DNA of 64,000 nucleotides. Origin: Nesterenkonia sp. PF2B19. GTDB lineage: Bacteria > Actinomycetota > Actinomycetes > Actinomycetales > Micrococcaceae. Positions 45,319-54,952 of this stretch are shown in pieces; the first letter of the stretch is position 1, and each line of letters starts with the position of its first letter. A program made the translations under genes and the position numbers. A model generated the notes under the pieces. It made no database searches and was not told the origin of the DNA. It was given only the letters and a program-made list of their open reading frames with translations. Where the stretch lies: NCBI RefSeq assembly GCF_001758425.2, contig NZ_MDSS02000010.1:1-64000 (forward strand), read 5' to 3'.

Positions 45319-47646
45319 ATGACGACGTCTCACCCGCCACGGCGACGCACCCTGCGTCGTGGTCTTCTCCCTGTCCCGCTCGGCCTGACCCTGGTCGCCA
45401 CGTCCTGCGCCACTCCCACAGAGAGCGCATCCGAAGAGCCGCCGGAGCTCGACTCCCGGGTCGCCGAGATCATCGAGGTCGACGGAGAGAGCTTCCGCGA
45501 CCTGAACGACAACGGTGAACTGGATCCCTATGAGGACTGGCGCCTGCCCACCTCGGAGCGCGTCACGGATCTGGTGGGCCGGATGACCCTGGAGGAGAAG
45601 GCCGGCCTGATGCTCATCGACACGCTCAATGCAGAGTGCCTGGACGAGGAGCGCGGCGCGGTGCCGGAGCATGCCGAGGACTACATCGACACCGAGCACA
45701 TGCACCGATTCGTCTTCCGCAACGAGGTCACCCATGAGGACGACGCCGAATGCGGGGATCCCGACGGCGGCTTCCGGGCGAGCACCAGCGTGACCCCGGC
45801 GGAGGCGGCGGAGTTCACGAACGCCGTGCAGGAGCTGAGCGAAGCCACCCGATTGGGCATCCCGGCGCTGTTCAAGTCCAATGCGCGCAACCACATCGAC
45901 CCGGACGCCCGTGCCGGGATCAACGAATCGGCGGGAGCCTTCAGCGCGTTCCCCAAGGAGGCGGGCATCGCCGCGGCGGCACTCGGAGCTGAGGCGGAGG
46001 CCACTGGGGAAGCGCCGACCACCGGCGACATGAGTGTGGTGGAGGACTTCGCGCAGGTCATGGGTCAGGAGTGGGAATCCATCGGACTGCGTGGAATGTA
46101 CGGCTACATGGCCGACCTCGCCACCGAGCCGCGCTGGTACCGGACTCATGAGACGTTCACGGAGGATGCGGCGCTGGCCGCAGACATCATGGAGACCCTG
46201 GTCGGCACCCTGCAGGGCCCTGTCGACCAGGACGGCGTCTCCCTGTCCCCCGACACAGCAGTGGCACTGACGCTGAAGCACTTCCCGGGCGGCGGGCCTC
46301 AGGAGCTGGGGCTGGACCCGCATTACGCCTTCGGGAAATCACAGGTCTACCCCACCGACGCCTTCGGGGAGCACCTGCTGCCCTTCGAGGCCGCCATCGA
46401 TGCAGGAGTCTCCTCCATCATGCCGTACTACGGCATCCCGATGGATGTGACCCATGACGAACAGCAGTACGACGAGACCGGCTTCGCCTTCTCCGATGAG
46501 ATCATCGACGGGCTGCTGCGCGAGAACCTCGACTTCGGCGGGTACGTCAACTCCGACACCGGCATCATCAACGACCGGGCCTGGGGACTGGAGGAGGCCT
46601 CCGTGCCTGAGCGGGTCGCGGCCTCGATCAACGCCGGGACGGACACCCTCTCCGGGTTCAACGAGGTCGACGTCATCCTTGATCTCGTCGATGACGGCCT
46701 CGTCACCGAGGAGCGGGTGGACGAGGCGGCAGAGCGGCTGCTGACACCGATGTTCCAGATGGGGCTCTTCGAGAACCCCTACGCTGACCCCGAGGCTGCC
46801 ACAGCCACCATCGGCGCCCAGGAGAACCGGGAGCTCGGCCTGGACCTGCAGCGGCAGTCGCTGACTCTGCTGCAGAACGAGGACGTCGACGGCGAGCCCA
46901 CCCTGCCCCTGGAGACCGATTCGGAGGTCTACATCCTGGGTGACTTCACCGAGGAGACGGTCGCCGAGTACGGCTTCGACGTCGTCGACGGCAACGTCGA
47001 CGAGGACCAGGAACGCCCCAGCGCCGAAGGGAGCGACCACGTGCTGATCTCCATAACGGCACGCAATGTCTCTGACGAGTATGTCAGCGACGATGAGGAG
47101 TTCGGCCTCGATCTGGAACACACCAACCCGATCACCATCGACGGCCTGGAGGGCCTCGACGGGTGGAGCCCCTACGGAGCCGCGGACGCGTGCGTGGCCT
47201 ATCGCGCCGAAGACTGCACCGATGACGGCCTGATCTTCGGAGGCTCATATCCGTGGGAGTCCTCCATCCTGGACTTCACCGGGATGGAAGAGGCCGAGTC
47301 CTGGGAGGTCGTCCCGTCCCTGGAGACGATCCAGGAGGTCATGGACGAGGTGGACGACCCCAGCAAGGTCGTTCTGCACGTCTACTTCCGCCAGCCCTAC
47401 GTCCTGGACGAGGACAGCGGCCTGCTCGATGCCGGTGCGATCGTCGCCGGGTTCGGCATGAGCGACACGGCCCTGATGGATGTGCTCTCCGGTGAGCATG
47501 CGCCGCAGGGCAGGCTGCCTTTCGCCCTGCCCTCCACCCGTCAGGCGGTCATCGATCAGAACAGCGACGCCCCTGGATATGCCGACACCGAGGACGGCGC
47601 CCTGTTCGAGTTCGGCCACGGCCTCACCTACGAAGAGGGCAGGTAG
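45319..47646 (+). CDS. Secreted GH3 family beta-glycosidase lipoprotein
   Basis: A 775-residue retaining glycosidase. PRRRTLRRGLLPVPLGLTLV leads to a lipobox TSC with Cys30, so it is anchored outside the cell. RMTLEEKAGLMLIDTL begins the barrel, LKHFPGGGPQELGLDPHYAF contains the KHFxG motif, and GGYVNSDTGII carries the candidate nucleophile Asp413. The C-terminal sandwich domain ends FEFGHGLTYEEG. The ATG at 45319 follows GGAGG. GH3 enzymes hydrolyse terminal beta-glycosides; here the shared operator with uxaC suggests release of glucuronic acid or another uronate-linked sugar, which is inference. Confidence 0.93.
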   Translation: MTTSHPPRRRTLRRGLLPVPLGLTLVATSCATPTESASEEPPELDSRVAEIIEVDGESFRDLNDNGELDPYEDWRLPTSERVTDLVGRMTLEEKAGLMLIDTLNAECLDEERGAVPEHAEDYIDTEHMHRFVFRNEVTHEDDAECGDPDGGFRASTSVTPAEAAEFTNAVQELSEATRLGIPALFKSNARNHIDPDARAGINESAGAFSAFPKEAGIAAAALGAEAEATGEAPTTGDMSVVEDFAQVMGQEWESIGLRGMYGYMADLATEPRWYRTHETFTEDAALAADIMETLVGTLQGPVDQDGVSLSPDTAVALTLKHFPGGGPQELGLDPHYAFGKSQVYPTDAFGEHLLPFEAAIDAGVSSIMPYYGIPMDVTHDEQQYDETGFAFSDEIIDGLLRENLDFGGYVNSDTGIINDRAWGLEEASVPERVAASINAGTDTLSGFNEVDVILDLVDDGLVTEERVDEAAERLLTPMFQMGLFENPYADPEAATATIGAQENRELGLDLQRQSLTLLQNEDVDGEPTLPLETDSEVYILGDFTEETVAEYGFDVVDGNVDEDQERPSAEGSDHVLISITARNVSDEYVSDDEEFGLDLEHTNPITIDGLEGLDGWSPYGAADACVAYRAEDCTDDGLIFGGSYPWESSILDFTGMEEAESWEVVPSLETIQEVMDEVDDPSKVVLHVYFRQPYVLDEDSGLLDAGAIVAGFGMSDTALMDVLSGEHAPQGRLPFALPSTRQAVIDQNSDAPGYADTEDGALFEFGHGLTYEEGR

Positions 47647-47738
47647 ATCCCGCGGCGACTCGCCACGAGCTCGACGGCGGCACCTTGAGGGTCTTCCTTG
47701 AGTTGCCGCCGTCCGGTGCTCTGAGTACTCTCACGCAC

Positions 47739-48761
47739 ATGGCGGATGATGCGAAGCGGGTGAGGCCTCCGACCATCTATGACGTCGCCGAACGTGCAGG
47801 GGTCGCCCCCTCGACGGTCTCCCGGGCGCTGGCTCGGCCCGGTCGCGTGAGCACCCAGACGGCGGACAAGGTTCGTCGCGCCGCCGAAGCGCTGGGCTAC
47901 GGCAGACGCCCGCCCTCCCCCGGGCTGACCGCCCTGCCGACACGTTTGCTGGCCATTGTGGTCGCAGACATCGCCAATCCGGTGTTCCACGACGTCATCC
48001 GCGGCGCCGAGGCGGCTGCCGAGGAGGCGGGATACACCGTGATCCTGTTCGACGCCCAGGAGTCGGACGAGAGAGAGCGCCGCGCCGCCGAGCAGTTCCT
48101 GCCCGCTGTCGACGGTCTGGTGCTGACCAGCCCACGGCTCTCGGATGCCGGGATACACGCAATCGCCAAGCAGCGCCCGCTGATCACCTTGAACCGCCAG
48201 GTGCGGGGCCTGCCCAGCGTGCTCACTGACAGCGCGCGCGGGACGCGCAGGGCCGCTGAGCACCTCGGCGCCCACGGGCACGACTCGTTGGCCTACGTGG
48301 CCGGCCCTGAAGCGTCATGGACGGACGGCATGCGCTGGCGGGGAGCCCAGGAGGCCGGGATCGACCTGGACATCCGCACTCGCCGCATCGGGCCCGGCGT
48401 CCCCACTGTGGCCGGAGGCGAACAGGCCGCGAGAGCATGGGCGGAGGCTCCCACCACAGGCGTGATCTGCTACAACGACATCATGGCGGTGGGTTTCATC
48501 CGCCGCCTGCAGGCGACAGGTCTGGACGTGCCGACCGATGTCAGCGTCATCGGTTTCGACAACAGCCGCATCGGGCTGCTCACCACCCCGGCCCTGACGT
48601 CAGTGGCGTCCCCCTTGCAGCACCAGGGAGAGATGGCGGTGAAGAACCTGATCGCGATCATCAACGGGGCGATCTCCTCGGAGGAACCCGTTCTGCTGCC
48701 CACGAAACTCGTAGAGCGCTCCTCCAGCGGGCCGGCATCGGGCCGCCCGCCGTCGGCCTGA
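47739..48761 (+). CDS. LacI family transcriptional regulator (hexuronate locus)
   Basis: A 340-residue repressor. TIYDVAERAGVAPSTVSRAL is the headpiece (residues 12-31), followed by the hinge and an effector domain with AIVVADIANPVFHDVIRGAE and SVIGFDNSRIGLLTTP. The ATG at 47739 is 92 bp after the GH3 stop, and the gene converges on gntK. Its place between the two halves of the 24-bp-operator regulon makes it the leading candidate regulator of dctPQM, GH3 and uxaC-uxuB-manD-gntK. A GAGTTGCC half-site lies 38 bp upstream. Confidence 0.94.
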   Translation: MADDAKRVRPPTIYDVAERAGVAPSTVSRALARPGRVSTQTADKVRRAAEALGYGRRPPSPGLTALPTRLLAIVVADIANPVFHDVIRGAEAAAEEAGYTVILFDAQESDERERRAAEQFLPAVDGLVLTSPRLSDAGIHAIAKQRPLITLNRQVRGLPSVLTDSARGTRRAAEHLGAHGHDSLAYVAGPEASWTDGMRWRGAQEAGIDLDIRTRRIGPGVPTVAGGEQAARAWAEAPTTGVICYNDIMAVGFIRRLQATGLDVPTDVSVIGFDNSRIGLLTTPALTSVASPLQHQGEMAVKNLIAIINGAISSEEPVLLPTKLVERSSSGPASGRPPSA

Positions 48762-48769
48762 GGGACGAT

Positions 48770-49347
48770 TCAGGCGGCAGAGCCCGTCAGCCAGCTCCGG
48801 GCCTGGTCCACCACAGCGGCCACCGGAGTCGAGATGTCGACCATCCGTCCTGATTCGTCGGGCTGGAGCATCTCCAGCGTGGCGAGCTGGGAGTCCAGCA
48901 GGCTCGCCGGCATGAAGTGTCCAGGCCTCGCCTCCAGACGCTGGGCGAGCAGCTCCCGGCTCCCATGCAGGTGCAGGAACGTCACCTCCGGCGACGCCTC
49001 ACGGATGATCTCCCGGTAGCTGTGCTTCAACGCCGAACAGCCGATCACCAGGCTCCGCCGTCGTCGGCGGCGTCGGCCAGCAGCTCTCCGATCTGTCGAA
49101 GCCAGGGTTCGCGGTCTGCGTCCTCCAGGGGAACCCCCGAACGCATCTTCGCGATGTTGGATTCGGGATGCAGGACGTCGCCGTCGAGGAACCTGCCGTC
49201 GAGCTGCGCGGCGAGCAGCTCCCCCACCGTGGTCTTGCCGCAGCCAGAGACCCCCATGACCACCACACGGTGCGGCCCACCGCTGGAGACGCGCGAGGAG
49301 TCTCCCTGAGGCGGCCGCGCGGGAGTCTGCGGGATGCTCGCGCTCAC
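48770..49347 (-). pseudogene. gntK: Gluconokinase, split by a -1 frameshift
   Basis: A small ATP-dependent sugar-acid kinase (192 residues when restored). The P-loop VVMGVSGCGKTTVGE and GRFLDGDVLHPESNIAKM are gluconokinase signatures. The first frame stops after DGGAW; adding one C at about 49051 gives GGALVIGCSALKHSYREII, the conserved continuation, to the C-terminus WLTGSAA. It ends nine bases from the convergent lacI stop and overlaps manD by four bases. Gluconokinase makes 6-phosphogluconate; in this uronate operon it may instead act on a related acid, since no 2-keto-3-deoxygluconate kinase is present. Sequencing error likely. Confidence 0.88.
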
Positions 49348-50573
49348 CAGTCGTGGACCGTCCCGTCAGCCAGACGGTTGTACGGCAGGTACGCCTGCTG
49401 GTATGGGTGCTTCTCCGCAGCCTCGACGTTGAACTCGACGCCGAGCCCCGGGGCCTGCCCCGGGTGCAGATAGCCGTCGGTGAAGGTCATGGACTGCTCG
49501 AAGACCTCGTTGGTCGCCGGGGAGTGCGGCATGTACTCCTGCAGCCCGTAGTTGTGGATGGCGAGCCCGACGTGCAGCTGGGCGGCGAATCCGATGGGTG
49601 AGATGTCGGTGGGCCCGTGGAAGCCGGACTTGATCTGATACTGCGCCGCGTAGTCCATCACCTTCTTCAACGGCGAGATGCCGCCGAAGTGCGTGGAGGC
49701 GGCCCGCACGTAGTCGATGAGCTGCTCGCTGATCAGTGCCTGGAAGTCCCAGACGGTGTTGAAGATCTCACCGATGGCCAGCGGGGTGGTGGTGTGCTGA
49801 CGGACCAGGCGCAGGGCGTCCTGGTTCTCCGCAGGAGTGCAGTCCTCCAGCCAGAACAGATCGTAGGGCTCCAATGCCTTGCCGAGCTTGGCCGCCTGGA
49901 TGGGGGTCATCCGGTGGTGTCCGTCATGGAGCAGCGGAAGCTCAGGGCCGAACTCGTTGCGGACAGCTTCGAACACTGTGGGCAGGTGGCGCAGGTAGGC
50001 CCGGGTGTCCCAGTCCTCCTCCTGCGGGAAGGCGCCGCGTCCGGCGGGTTCGTAGTCGTAACGCTCCCCGGAGCTCTGCACCTGGGCGGCCACGCCGTAG
50101 ACGGCCTTGAGCCCCGGCACTGCGGTCTGGATGCGGATGGACCGATAGCCCAGCTCCAGGTGCTCCCGGACCGAGTCGAACAGCTCGGGGATGTCGGTCC
50201 CTGAGGCATGGCCGTAGGCGCGCAGCCCTGTCCGTGAGGCGCCGCCGAGCAGCTGGTAGACGGGCATGCCGGCCGCCTTCCCCTTGATGTCCCACAGGGC
50301 CATGTCGACAGCCGCGATCGCCGCCATCGTGACCGGTCCACGGCGCCAGTAGGAGGACCGGTACAGGAACTGCCAGGTGTCCTCGATCCGGTGCGGGTCC
50401 CGGCCGATCAGGAGCTGGGTCACGTGCTCGCGCAGATACGCGGCCACTGCGAGCTCTCGGCCGTTCAGCGTGGCGTCGCCGATCCCGACCAGACCTTCGT
50501 CGGTCTCCACACGGAGCGTGACGAAGTTGCGGGACGGACTGGTGACGAAGACTTCGGCCTTCGTGATCTTCAT
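49344..50573 (-). CDS. manD: D-mannonate dehydratase, ManD/RspA type (enolase superfamily)
   Basis: A 409-residue enzyme converting D-mannonate to 2-keto-3-deoxygluconate. [15 protein letters not shown] is not used by other subgroups; [24 protein letters not shown] and [10 protein letters not shown] give the metal ligands and catalytic His/Asp of the RspA/ManD subgroup. The N-terminus [20 protein letters not shown] is typical. It lies between uxuB and gntK in the uxaC operon, which supports the mannonate assignment over other sugar acids. Confidence 0.92.
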   Translation of the reverse strand: MKITKAEVFVTSPSRNFVTLRVETDEGLVGIGDATLNGRELAVAAYLREHVTQLLIGRDPHRIEDTWQFLYRSSYWRRGPVTMAAIAAVDMALWDIKGKAAGMPVYQLLGGASRTGLRAYGHASGTDIPELFDSVREHLELGYRSIRIQTAVPGLKAVYGVAAQVQSSGERYDYEPAGRGAFPQEEDWDTRAYLRHLPTVFEAVRNEFGPELPLLHDGHHRMTPIQAAKLGKALEPYDLFWLEDCTPAENQDALRLVRQHTTTPLAIGEIFNTVWDFQALISEQLIDYVRAASTHFGGISPLKKVMDYAAQYQIKSGFHGPTDISPIGFAAQLHVGLAIHNYGLQEYMPHSPATNEVFEQSMTFTDGYLHPGQAPGLGVEFNVEAAEKHPYQQAYLPYNRLADGTVHDW

Positions 50574-50620
50574 ACGATGTCCTCTCAGTGGGGCGGAGCT
50601 GCGCTCCGCCGGGGGTGACT

Positions 50621-52099
50621 TCAGTCGGTGAAGGTGCCGCGCAGTCCCTGGACCGCGGTGACGACCTCGGTCTCCTCAGCCAGCACAGGGTCGATGACGG
50701 CGAGCAGGGCAGAAGTCTGCGCGTCGTCGACGGCCTCAGCGTCGTCGGCCTCAGCGATGACGGCGCGGAGGCGCTCAGCAGCCGAGTCGTGGAGCTCCCG
50801 GCCTGTCTCAAACTGTGCGCAGATCTGGTCCATCCAGGCCGCGATGGCTCGCAGCGCAGCGGTGCCGGGACGTCCGGCCCTCCGTTCGGCCTGGAGGATC
50901 GGCACCGCTCGGGCTGCCAGCTTGAGCGATCCGTCGGCTCCGATCTGAGCCAGATGGTGTGCGATCCTGGGGTTCTCGAACCGGGCGCGCAACGCGGCCC
51001 GGTACTCGGGGATGCCCAGCGCAGGGTCCTGGAGATGGGCTCCGGCGGCGTCCCAGAGCTCCTCGACCCAGTCGGAGACGGCAGAGTCGCCCAGAGCCTC
51101 GGAGACGGTGGAGTGACCACGCAGCTGTCCCGCGTAGGCCATTAGCGAGTGAGCACCGTTGAGCATCCACAGTTTGCGGCGCTCGAAGGGTTCCACGTCC
51201 TCGACGAACACGGCCCCGGCATCTTCCCAGCACGGTCGACCGGCGGGGAACCGGCCGCTGAGCACCCAGGAGGTGAAGGGCTCGGTGACCACTGGAGTCT
51301 GGTCCGTCCGACCCGTGGCGGCCGCGACGGCGGCGCGATCCTCCTCAGCGGTCCGCGGCGTGATGCGGTCGATGGAGGAGTCGACGAACGAGATCTGCTC
51401 TGCGATCCATGCGGCGAGGTCCTCGTCGACCAGCCGCGCCGTCCCCAGGACGGCCGCCCGTGCCGCTGCCCCGTTGCCGGGCAGGTTGTCGCAGGAGACC
51501 ACGGCCAGCGGACCTGAGCCGGCGGCGCGACGCGCCGCCAGCCCCACCACGATGCGCGGGCGCGCGCTGCGGACGCCGTCTCCGGTCAGACCGGCGTCTC
51601 CGAGGGTGAAGGCGCCTCCGGTCCGGTGGGTGCGCAGCGCCGCGACGTCCGCAGCGACGACCTCATCGGCAGTGTCGAGCTGGAGGCCCTCCGGCCCAGG
51701 GGTGAGGTGATATCCGGCCTCGGTGATGGTCAGCGTGATCAGCGCAGTCTCGGCCCGAGAGATCAGACCGCTCAGGGCCTCCACGTCCGCCCCGTCATGA
51801 GCTTCGGCGATGGAGGTCACCACGTCGAACTCATCGCCCAGCGGGCCGCGGGTGACCAATGTGTACAGGCCGTCCTGGGCGGTGAGGTGGTCTGCCGCCG
51901 TCCGGGTGCGTCCGGTGAAGGCGGCGATGCCCCACTCCCCCCGCGGATCCGCCAGTGCCGTGTACCAGGCCTGATGGGCCCGGTGAAAGGCGCCGAGACC
52001 GATGTGCACGATGCGCACGCGCGGAGCTGGTGCCGTCTGGTGATCGGTGCGGTTCAGGAGAGAGAGAGTGTCCCCTGTCGTATTCGATGCGTCGTTCAC
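50621..52099 (-). CDS. uxuB: Mannitol dehydrogenase family: fructuronate reductase (UxuB) or tagaturonate reductase (UxaB)
   Basis: A 492-residue polyol/uronate NAD(H) dehydrogenase. [17 protein letters not shown] begins the Rossmann domain and [17 protein letters not shown] is the K-x4-N-x2-H active-site motif of the family. It reduces D-fructuronate to D-mannonate, the step between UxaC and ManD. Tagaturonate reduction cannot be excluded, but the mannonate dehydratase next door favours UxuB. The ATG at 52099 overlaps the uxaC stop by four bases. Confidence 0.9.
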   Translation of the reverse strand: MNDASNTTGDTLSLLNRTDHQTAPAPRVRIVHIGLGAFHRAHQAWYTALADPRGEWGIAAFTGRTRTAADHLTAQDGLYTLVTRGPLGDEFDVVTSIAEAHDGADVEALSGLISRAETALITLTITEAGYHLTPGPEGLQLDTADEVVAADVAALRTHRTGGAFTLGDAGLTGDGVRSARPRIVVGLAARRAAGSGPLAVVSCDNLPGNGAAARAAVLGTARLVDEDLAAWIAEQISFVDSSIDRITPRTAEEDRAAVAAATGRTDQTPVVTEPFTSWVLSGRFPAGRPCWEDAGAVFVEDVEPFERRKLWMLNGAHSLMAYAGQLRGHSTVSEALGDSAVSDWVEELWDAAGAHLQDPALGIPEYRAALRARFENPRIAHHLAQIGADGSLKLAARAVPILQAERRAGRPGTAALRAIAAWMDQICAQFETGRELHDSAAERLRAVIAEADDAEAVDDAQTSALLAVIDPVLAEETEVVTAVQGLRGTFTD

Positions 52100-53502
52100 A
52101 GCTTGAAGGCCCTCCTGGGTGAGGTGTCGACCAGCTCGACGATCGCCTGATGAGCACGAGCTTCGGTGATGCGGTGCTCTGCCACCAGTCTGGCCAGGAA
52201 TGAGGCCTCCACCCTGCGTGAGGCGTCATGACGAGCCGGGATCGAGCAGAAGGCACGGGTGTCATCGATGAAGCCCGAGGAGCGGGTGAACCCGGTGGTC
52301 TCGGTGACCGCGGCACGGAAGCGCAGCATCGCGTCCGGTGCGTCAAGGAACCACCACGGGGCACCGACGAACACCGAGGGGTAGAAGCCCGCCAGAGGGG
52401 CGATCTCGCGAGAGTAGACCGACTCATCGATGGTGAAGGGAATGAGATGGAAACCCTCCACGGTGCCGAAGTCCTCAAGCACCGGACGCAGTCCGCTCGA
52501 GTAGTCCACGGCGAAGGGGATGTCATGTCCGGTGTCCGGGCCGAAGCGTTCAAGAGTCGGTGTGTGGGTGTTGCGGTGCACACCAGGATGGACCGTCATG
52601 ACCAGTCCGTCCTCGGCCGACATCTGCGCCATCTGATACATCATGTGCGCTTCGAAGGCGCGGGCCTCCTCCAGCGTGGCCGTGCCGGTCATGCCCTTCT
52701 CAAACAGAGCCTCGGCCTCGGACTTGTCCATCCGCAGAGTGCGTGGGGTGTGGGCCCCGTGGTCGGCGGAGACCGCCCCGTGGTCGATGAAGTACCCGCG
52801 ACGGGCCTGGAGGGCGCGCAGATACCCGGCGTATCCGGAGACTCCGCCTCCGACCGTCTCCACCAGGGCTTCGACGACCTGACGGAACTCGGGACCGAAC
52901 TTCAGGTATCGGTCAGGACGGAACGTCGGCAGGACCCGACCGGTGAAGGTGGGATCCTCAGCCAGCCGACGGTGGGCCTCCAGATCGTCCAGCGGATCGT
53001 CGGTGGTGGCCAGGACTTCGATGCCGAACTGGTCGAACAGCGCCCGCGGCCGAAAGTCCGGTGCTGCGATGCGCTCGGAGATCGCGTCATAGAGCTCGTC
53101 GGCACGGTCCTCGGTGATGGTCGAATCGTCGATGCCGAAGACCCCGGTGAACTCCTGCCGCAGCCAGTACCCGGATGCGGTGCCGTCGAAATCCGCCCAG
53201 TGCGCGCAGAAGATGCGCCACGCCTCCCGCGGGGAGACCTCGGCGCTCCCGCCGACCCGCAGCTGCTCCAGCGGCACGCCGTTGGCGTGGATCAGTCGGG
53301 TGACGTAGTGATCGGGGCTGATCAGCAGCGCTGTGGGGTCCGGAAAGGGAGTGTCGTCGGCCAGCATGGCGGCGTCCACGTGTCCATGCGGGGAGACGAT
53401 CGGCAGGGCCTCCACCTCGGCGTGGAGGTCTCTGGCGATCTCACGCACCCTCGGGTCGGCCGGCAACAGACGATCCGCGTGATCAGCAATCTCAGTCGGC
53501 AT
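52096..53502 (-). CDS. uxaC: Glucuronate isomerase
   Basis: A 468-residue amidohydrolase-fold isomerase converting D-glucuronate to D-fructuronate (and D-galacturonate to D-tagaturonate). SPHGHVDA carries the metal-binding His pair; WLRQEFTGVFGI, VLATTDDPLDDLEAHRRLA and the C-terminal GFIDDTRAFCSIPARHD are family stretches. The ATG at 53502 was chosen because the 24-bp operator (53535-53558) would lie inside the longer frame from 53586. No Shine-Dalgarno is seen, so a leaderless transcript is possible. First gene of uxaC-uxuB-manD-gntK. Confidence 0.95.
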   Translation of the reverse strand: MPTEIADHADRLLPADPRVREIARDLHAEVEALPIVSPHGHVDAAMLADDTPFPDPTALLISPDHYVTRLIHANGVPLEQLRVGGSAEVSPREAWRIFCAHWADFDGTASGYWLRQEFTGVFGIDDSTITEDRADELYDAISERIAAPDFRPRALFDQFGIEVLATTDDPLDDLEAHRRLAEDPTFTGRVLPTFRPDRYLKFGPEFRQVVEALVETVGGGVSGYAGYLRALQARRGYFIDHGAVSADHGAHTPRTLRMDKSEAEALFEKGMTGTATLEEARAFEAHMMYQMAQMSAEDGLVMTVHPGVHRNTHTPTLERFGPDTGHDIPFAVDYSSGLRPVLEDFGTVEGFHLIPFTIDESVYSREIAPLAGFYPSVFVGAPWWFLDAPDAMLRFRAAVTETTGFTRSSGFIDDTRAFCSIPARHDASRRVEASFLARLVAEHRITEARAHQAIVELVDTSPRRAFKL

Positions 53503-53534
53503 GGGCACTATGCTTGGCCCGCGCAGACCCCCCG

Positions 53535-53558
53535 GGCAATCTCTTGCCAGAAGTTGCC
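53535..53558 (-). promoter_or_regulatory. 24-bp composite operator, copy 3 (before uxaC)
   Basis: Read on the minus strand: GGCAACT-TC-TGGCAA-GAGA-TTGCC, matching copies 1 and 2 exactly at every fixed position. It lies 32 bp upstream of the uxaC start and points at it. Confidence 0.75.
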
Positions 53559-53584
53559 ACCATCGGTGGGCGGCCGCGCTCGCC

Positions 53585-53664
53585 ACTGCCGAGCACTCCC
53601 CGTTGCGGCACGCGAACGACCTGGAATCGGTCAGCGCCTCACCGGGGAGGCCGCCTTCCGCTGA
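53585..53664 (+). pseudogene. Remnant of an acyl-CoA dehydrogenase 3' end
   Basis: About 80 bp match the end of the acyl-CoA dehydrogenase gene at 41500-41623 (73 of 80 aligned bases): the part encoding TAEHSPLRHAN-LESV followed directly by QRLTGEAAFR and the stop. Relative to that gene about 45 bp are missing between two TCGGTC direct repeats, and the join is out of frame. It is a decayed copy of a paralogous gene end between uxaC and the amidohydrolase gene. Confidence 0.75.
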
Positions 53665-53677
53665 AGGGCGCCCGAGC

Positions 53678-54952
53678 TCACCCCGCTCTGAAGGCTCGGC
53701 ACAGCGCCGCCACCGCGGCCCGCACGCCCGTCTCCAAGGTGGTCTCCTCCTCCGGGGCGAAGTGCGGCGAATGGTTCATCGGCACGTGCTCCCCTGCCAG
53801 GGTCTGCGCATCATGTCCTCCGAAGTACCAGTACACGCCGGGGACGCCGGCGGAGGCCGGCAGCGTGCCGAAGTCCTCCGAGCCCATGAGCGGCTCGCTC
53901 TCCATCACCTGGTCCGGGCCGAGCTCGGCGCCCAGGGCCTCGACGATCGAAGCCGTCCAGTCGGGGTCGTTGGTGAGCAGCGGGAATGTGTAGAGCTCTT
54001 CGATGACCGGCGCCGGGGCGGCGGACGCCTCCGCCTCGGCCAGGATGACGCGCCGCACCGCGGTGAGGACGCGCCGGCGGGTCTGCTCGTCCAGACTGCG
54101 GATGTTCAGCGTGATCTCCGCCTGCTCCGGGATGATGTTCTCCTTGAGCCCCGCGTGGAAGGTCCCCACCGTCACCACTGCGGAGCGCCGGGCGTCGAGC
54201 TCGCGGGAGACCACCGTCTGGAGTCGCGTGACGATGTGGGCACCCAGGACCACGGGGTCGATCGCATCCTGAGGCTGTGAACCGTGGGACTGGCGCCCGC
54301 GGAGGGTCACTCGCCACGAGTCCGCGAGCGCCATGGCGTTCCCCGTGATGTGCCGGATCTCTCCGGCCGGAATCGGCATGACATGCTGCCCCAGGATGAC
54401 ATCGGGCCGGGGCGCCCGCTCCCAGAGGCCGTCCTCGACCATGGCCCGCGCGCCGGCGGCGGTCTCCTCGCCCGGCTGGAAGAGGACGAGCAGGGTGCCT
54501 GACCATCCGTCCTGCTGGGCGACCAGGTGGCGGACGGCCCCCAGCAGGCACGCGGTGTGGACGTCATGGCCGCACCCGTGCATGACCGGCACCTCGGTCC
54601 CGTCCGGCAGCGTGCCCCGCGCGCCGCTCGCGTAGGGCAGCCCGGTCTCCTCCTCGATCGGGAGCCCGTCGGTGTCCGCACGGAAGGCCACCGTGGGGCC
54701 CTCCCCGTTGCGCAGCACCCCGACGACCCCGGTCCCGCCGCAGCGGAAGGTCTCGAGACCGGCAGCCTCCAGTGCGCGGGTGAGGTACTCGGCGGTGTGA
54801 TGCTCCTGCATCGAGAGCTCGGGGTGGCGGTGCAGGTGCCGGTAGTCCTGTCTCAGTCGCCCCCTGGGCTCGTCGTCGAGGTGGATTCGTCCGGGTGCGT
54901 CGTCGTGACGGGTGCATGCATCGTGGTTCCTCTCCGGTCGGTCACTGGTCAC
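53678..54952 (-). CDS. M20 family amidohydrolase (M20D-like)
   Basis: A 424-residue zinc-dependent amidohydrolase of the hippurate/N-acyl-amino-acid type. HRHPELSMQEHHTAEYL, VMHGCGHDVHTACLLGAV (with the metal-binding Cys/His) and LFQPGEETAAGARAMVEDG (catalytic Glu) are the M20D motifs, and GSEDFGTLPASAGVPGVYW the C-terminal one. It cleaves an amide bond of an N-acylated amino acid or related compound in the cytosol. The ATG at 54952 overlaps the upstream membrane-protein stop by four bases, so its substrate is probably imported by the two membrane proteins. Confidence 0.92.
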   Translation of the reverse strand: MTSDRPERNHDACTRHDDAPGRIHLDDEPRGRLRQDYRHLHRHPELSMQEHHTAEYLTRALEAAGLETFRCGGTGVVGVLRNGEGPTVAFRADTDGLPIEEETGLPYASGARGTLPDGTEVPVMHGCGHDVHTACLLGAVRHLVAQQDGWSGTLLVLFQPGEETAAGARAMVEDGLWERAPRPDVILGQHVMPIPAGEIRHITGNAMALADSWRVTLRGRQSHGSQPQDAIDPVVLGAHIVTRLQTVVSRELDARRSAVVTVGTFHAGLKENIIPEQAEITLNIRSLDEQTRRRVLTAVRRVILAEAEASAAPAPVIEELYTFPLLTNDPDWTASIVEALGAELGPDQVMESEPLMGSEDFGTLPASAGVPGVYWYFGGHDAQTLAGEHVPMNHSPHFAPEEETTLETGVRAAVAALCRAFRAG

